Assembly: GCA_032718475.1 (NCBI GenBank)
Contig: JAUCBJ010008846.1
Coordinates: 60,882 to 124,881 of the forward strand
Source of the DNA: Nemertoderma westbladi
Lineage: Eukaryota; Xenacoelomorpha; Nemertodermatida; Nemertodermatidae
DNA: 64,000 nucleotides
Direction of reading: 5' to 3'
A model generated the notes under the pieces. That model did no database searches. It saw only the letters and a list, made by a program, of their open reading frames with translations, and was not told where the DNA came from. The position numbers and the translations under genes are program-made. Positions 58,548 through 64,000 of the stretch are shown one piece after another. Numbering within the stretch: position 1 is the stretch's first letter; each line of letters starts with the position of its first letter.

Positions 58548-58724
58548 GCTGGAATACATGTTTTATTGGAAGGCTCTTGGAGAAGGTATACTGGTGGATA
58601 GTATTAATGACATTTATTGCTCTTCGTGGCAAAAAATCCATTCTGTACTGTAGATAGGCTGTATTGTTAGTATGTATTATTAGTGTTAGGTATATGGCGT
58701 AATGCCAACCACAGTACAGTAGTT

Positions 58725-60846
<2,122 letters not shown>

Positions 60847-60994
60847 CGGCAAACCACTCGAAACGCTAACGTGCTCTTTTTCGTCCAAAGTGCTAACTGT
60901 TCCAGACGCATGCAAATCAACTATACACCTAACTAACAAATTCTCTGGAAGGTCGCTAGAGTACAAGGGTGGTAAAGACTACACATATACCATA

Positions 60995-61270
60995 GCCCTA
61001 ACTGCATTGTCTATTAATGTTGTGCTAACTGCAAACCTGAACAGTATTACTATACACCTAACTGCAAGGTCTAATTAATGTTGTGCTAACTGCAAACCCG
61101 ATCAGTATTATTATACACCTAACTGCATGGTCTATTTAAGGTTGATCTAACTGCAAACCCGAACAGTATTATTATACACCTAACTGCATGGTCTAATTAA
61201 TGTTGTGCTAACTGCAAACCCGAACAGTATTATTATACACCTAACTGCATGGTTTATTCATGTTGTATGC
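60995..61270 (+). repeat. 61 bp tandem repeat, about 4.4 units
   Basis: GTGCTAACTGCAAACCCG starts recur at 61022, 61083, 61144 (as GATCTAACTG) and 61205, with ACACCTAACTGCATGGTC between. Units differ by a few substitutions. No coding frame is conserved. Confidence 0.92.
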
Positions 61271-61363
61271 CTACTAACTAAGTGTTTAAACAGGATCAAA
61301 CATTTCATCATTTCTGTAATTCGTCTCGTGATCCTTATTTTGGCATTCGGCCAATTCGGCATT

Positions 61364-62420
61364 CGTGGGACCATGGAGCCCATAGGATACCCGAAGGATA
61401 ATTGAAGAGTTATCAAAAAAGAAAGATAGGCATCTGGCTGTTATCTTTGTTGACTTCTTCAAGGCCTTTCATTCAGTCTCTCTCTCAGGTATGTTCAGCA
61501 TAGTTTCATTATATGGGATTCCTGATGAAATTATTGCAGCAATCAGATCAGTATACGATGATGGTTCGACAACATTTGTCTCTACTGTTGACGGTGACAG
61601 AGAACCATTTGAAGTGTAATGGGACGTCCTCCAGGGAGACACACTTGCACCATTCTTGTTCATAATTGTGGTTGACTATGTTCTACGCACGTCCTTAGAT
61701 CATCATAATGATGATTGGGTGTTGATAAGTCCACCTACTGGCTCCAGAAGTCGAGGAAATCCTGCCAAGTACCTAACTGATCTAGACTTTGCTGATGACT
61801 TAGGAGTACTCTCAGAATCACTAGAGGGAGCCCAACGGCTCCTCAGCTCATTAGAACATGCTGCTTCTAGTGTTGGTCTTTTTATTAACTCCAGAAAGAC
61901 CAAACTTTTGACAGTTAACTTTGAAAGTCCTCAGCAAGTCTCTGATCGGATGAGCATAAGCTCAAAGGATGGTATGCTTGAGCATGTGGACGACTTCTGT
62001 TACCTGGGATCATGGATCCAGAAGTCAGATGAGGTCCTTCGAATACGTAAGGGAAAGGCATGGGCAGCCTTGAATAGGCTTTCCAGGATTTGGAAGTCAC
62101 CGAGAATTAATCGGAAACTTAAGGTCCGATTATTTAGAGCAGCAGTAGTTCCAGCACCTCTCTATGGGAGTCCATGTTGGGCTCTAACTGCTGAGGACAC
62201 CAAATCTCTGGATGGCACATTCACAAGAATGCTACGCCGGGTACATTGTGTCAAGTACAATGCACACATCTCCAACCAGACACTATATAACATTGGAGGT
62301 GTCTCATTGGTTCCCCCAGGCTTGATACTAGAACAAAATTGCCTCCGCTATGCAGGACATTGCTTTCACCGTGAGGACCAGCCAGTGCATAAACTTTACT
62401 TTGGCAGCCTCATGGACTGA
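61364..62420 (+). pseudogene. Reverse-transcriptase pseudogene of LINE copy C
   Basis: Motif A region FVDFFKAF is followed by HSV rather than the DSV of copy B. A 3-base insertion gives VYDDGST. A TAA interrupts the frame after EPFEV at about 61617. The frame continues with DVLQGDTLAPFLF and, from 61656, MFIIVVDYVLR through DLDFADDLGVL (motif C), YLGSWIQKSDEVLRIRKG, LRRVHCVKYNAH and FAGHC-like (YAGHC) sequence to TGA at 62418. The C-terminal end is lost by a frameshift near 62390 and by truncation. Confidence 0.82.
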
Positions 62421-62503
62421 ATAAGCATGGTGGACAGACCATGACTTTCTTGAGACGCATCTTAAAGGACACTGGCCTTGAAGAAGCGGATGATATAGCA
62501 AAT
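61364..62503 (+). mobile_element. RTE-like LINE copy C, truncated at both ends
   Basis: Homology to copies A and B begins at CGTGGGACCATGGAGCCC and stops in GATATAGCAAAT, before the C-terminal end and tail of the family. It is joined there to T-rich DNA made of ATTTAAATC motifs. It gives the intact version of the segment deleted in copy B and of the site occupied by the TIR element in copy A. Confidence 0.88.
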
Positions 62504-63035
62504 TTTTTTTTTAATAAAAAAAAATCAGATTTTTTTTTGTTTAAATCAGATTTATTTGATTTAAATCAGATTTTTTTTCATTTAAATCGGGTGACTAAAA
62601 AGCAAAGACCCAAATAACAAAGACCTGTATGAAACACATGTGTTAACTTTCGTTTTTTGTTTTGGTTCCCCAAACACGCCTCTGTAACCTGCTCCTTTAC
62701 TGACCTGCTCCTGTAAATGGCAATGGGACCTAACGCTATATGGCAATGGGACCTAATCCCCTTTAGGACGTAACGCGACTTTACCTCTTTGTTTTGTACA
62801 AGTGTCAAAGAGCGTTAGGTTACATTGCCATTTAATGGAACAGGTTAGTAAAGGAGCATGTTACAGAGGCTTGTTGGGAGAACCAAAACAATAAACGAAA
62901 GTTAACACATGTTTCAAGATTACGTAGGTCTTTATTATTTAGGTCTTTGGTCTTTGTTTTGTAGTCACCCATTTAAATCACTTTTTTCTTATTTAAATCA
63001 GATTTTTTTATTTAAATCCGATTTTATATTTAAAC
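62504..63035. repeat. T-rich repeat of ATTTAAATC(AGA)TTTTTT motifs, split by a MITE
   Basis: Copies of TTTAAATCAGATTTTTTT flank the MITE on both sides (62504-62588 and 62971-63035). This looks like a locally repeated AT-rich sequence that served as target for the fold-back element. Confidence 0.75.
62589..62970. mobile_element. 382 bp fold-back MITE with TIRs
   Basis: Begins GGGTGACTA and ends TAGTCACCC. The whole left arm (to about 62735) is matched by the reverse complement of the right arm (from about 62811). Paired blocks include ACATGTGTTAACTTTCGTTT, CCTCTGTAAC, GCTCCTTTACT and AATGGCAATG. A spacer of about 75 bases lies between. ATTTAAATC stands on both sides (62580-62588 and 62971-62979), consistent with a 9 bp target-site duplication. 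The target itself is built of ATTTAAATC repeats, so that length is ambiguous. There is no coding capacity. The superfamily is not assigned. Confidence 0.85.
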
Positions 63036-63039
63036 AATC

Positions 63040-63326
63040 TGGCTTCATCAATGCACTAATGTTTAAAAAAAAAACCGAAAAACCGGGATCCCAGCGAAAT
63101 ATCGAATCCCGATTCCGACTTTTTTGAAACGGGATCCCGAAGTTTAAATGGTTAAATAAATTTGTTGAACATCTAAAAAAAAGTTCCATCAGAACGGAAA
63201 ATGTTTTGATTATATCTAATTTTTATTTCAGTAAACCATTCAGTAATCAATTATAAGATAATTTTAATATAACTTTATCTTACTAATATTTCAGAAGTGT
63301 AAAATAAAGTGAGTGTTACTGAAAAC
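63040..63326 (-). repeat. Dispersed repeat related to the flank of the 51 bp satellite (copy 2, unexpanded)
   Basis: 63182-63326 is the inverted counterpart of 27961-28102. Next to it, 63085-63138 has two GGGATCCC palindromes 46 bases apart. On the minus strand the sequence reads TTCGGGATCCCGTTTC, AAAAAAGTCGGAATCGGG, the same order as one 51 bp satellite unit (TTCGGGATCCCGTTCC, AATAAAGTCGGGATCGGG). This copy therefore carries about one diverged monomer where copy 1 carries 181. Confidence 0.75.
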
Positions 63327-64000
63327 CTGCCTCATAACTTTGATGAATTTAATCCAAAATTGCTTATTTCCTTATCTAATTACGGCTGTACATCAATATG
63401 GCTTATCTAATTACTCTATACTGTATAATGGGTTGTTCTAGTACACAACGCCATATATCGCAACACTATCGTTATAGTGAATTTTAATTGTTTTGAATTT
63501 TAACAATTGTCAATTATTAATCTGACGCATATTATATTTATTGTTTCACTAACTAATTTCACCAATTTACAACCCAAATTAAATTTGCCACAGTTTGAAT
63601 TTGTGTTTTATGTATTTTATTATATCTCAACAATAGACGAAACGAGGAAATATTCTAATAACGATATTCTATCTATGTGTAAGTTTTCCATTTCACCATT
63701 CTTATTCGTTTCAGTCTGGGAATAAATTTCGGTTTGCCTATGTTACATTAGACTAGTTGTCAATGTCCAGGTAAGAAACCATTAGGTTTCCATGACAATA
63801 CAAAATTATCGGGTTAGGACTTTGTATAAAGTACTTTCAAAAGAAAGTATAAGTTAGGACTTTAGCGCTCCCGGAGTTTATGCAAACGGTTTTATTTTTA
63901 AGTGTTCAATGTGAAATTGGTTATTTGCGAAACGGAGCCGGGTATTTGCAATCAACATTCGGCGAGTTAGCGTATTAGGGTATTTTCGGTCTTACAATCA
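63327..64000. other. AT-rich DNA, no gene seen
   Basis: An open frame of 72 codons at 63507-63725 has no features beyond hydrophobic and Asn-rich composition expected from AT-rich DNA. Nothing else that I can support up to the window end. Confidence 0.6.

Noticed and set aside
63507-63725. A 72-codon frame near the right edge
   Set aside because: Composition is that of AT-rich DNA and no motif or neighbouring exon supports it.

Overview
This 64 kb window is from the nuclear genome of an animal, most likely an invertebrate; the species cannot be fixed from sequence alone. The evidence is a spliced 3' coding exon resembling the tail of a kainate-type ionotropic glutamate receptor, several decayed non-LTR retrotransposons (LINEs) with apurinic-type endonuclease and reverse transcriptase domains, TIR and fold-back DNA elements, microsatellites, and long satellite arrays in AT-rich unique DNA. 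There is no operon, ribosome binding site, CRISPR, rRNA or viral structure. By my tally about two thirds of the window (roughly 43-44 kb) is tandem repeat.

Layout. 1-26378: minisatellite of a 47 bp unit (about 540 units plus about 35 shortened 27 bp units) that enters from beyond the left edge and shows clear kilobase-scale internal duplications. 26547-26819: the only convincing host coding exon, with a splice acceptor in front, a PPPY motif and a C-terminal PDZ-ligand-like STV. The 47 bp array therefore appears to lie in the intron before this terminal exon. 26870-28144: AT-rich DNA ending in a dispersed repeat. 28145-37367: 181 units of a 51 bp G-rich satellite with no net indel. 37365-about 42250: decayed RTE-like LINE on the minus strand (copy A), split by a 1.2 kb TIR element. 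42571-45094: second copy of the same LINE family in the opposite orientation (copy B), 5' truncated and flanked by a 12 bp target-site duplication. 46704-52619: a different LINE (copy D) whose reverse-transcriptase gene contains 103 periods of a 50 bp satellite. 52768-54122: 44 bp array packed with CACGTG palindromes. 54130-58550: AT-rich DNA with repeated TTCTAGAA and TTCGCGAAA motifs, a tRNA-like relic, a CR1/Jockey-like LINE on the minus strand (copy E), a fold-back sequence and a hairpin. 58725-61270: (CAGA)199, a related tandem repeat of about 145 bp, (AC)n, and a 61 bp repeat. 61364-62503: third copy (C) of the RTE-like LINE, truncated at both ends. 62589-62970: fold-back MITE with TIRs and a 9 bp flanking duplication. 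63040-63326: inverted relative of the DNA that flanks the 51 bp array, carrying only one or two unexpanded monomers. 63327-64000: AT-rich, no gene seen.

How it fits together: this is not a gene pathway. The strongest observation is how satellites are born here. The 50 bp array can be read as expansion of a coding segment of a LINE, bounded by near-identical 15-16 bp sequences. The 51 bp array has an apparently unexpanded counterpart within the same window. None of the LINEs looks able to move: all carry stops, frameshifts or truncations.
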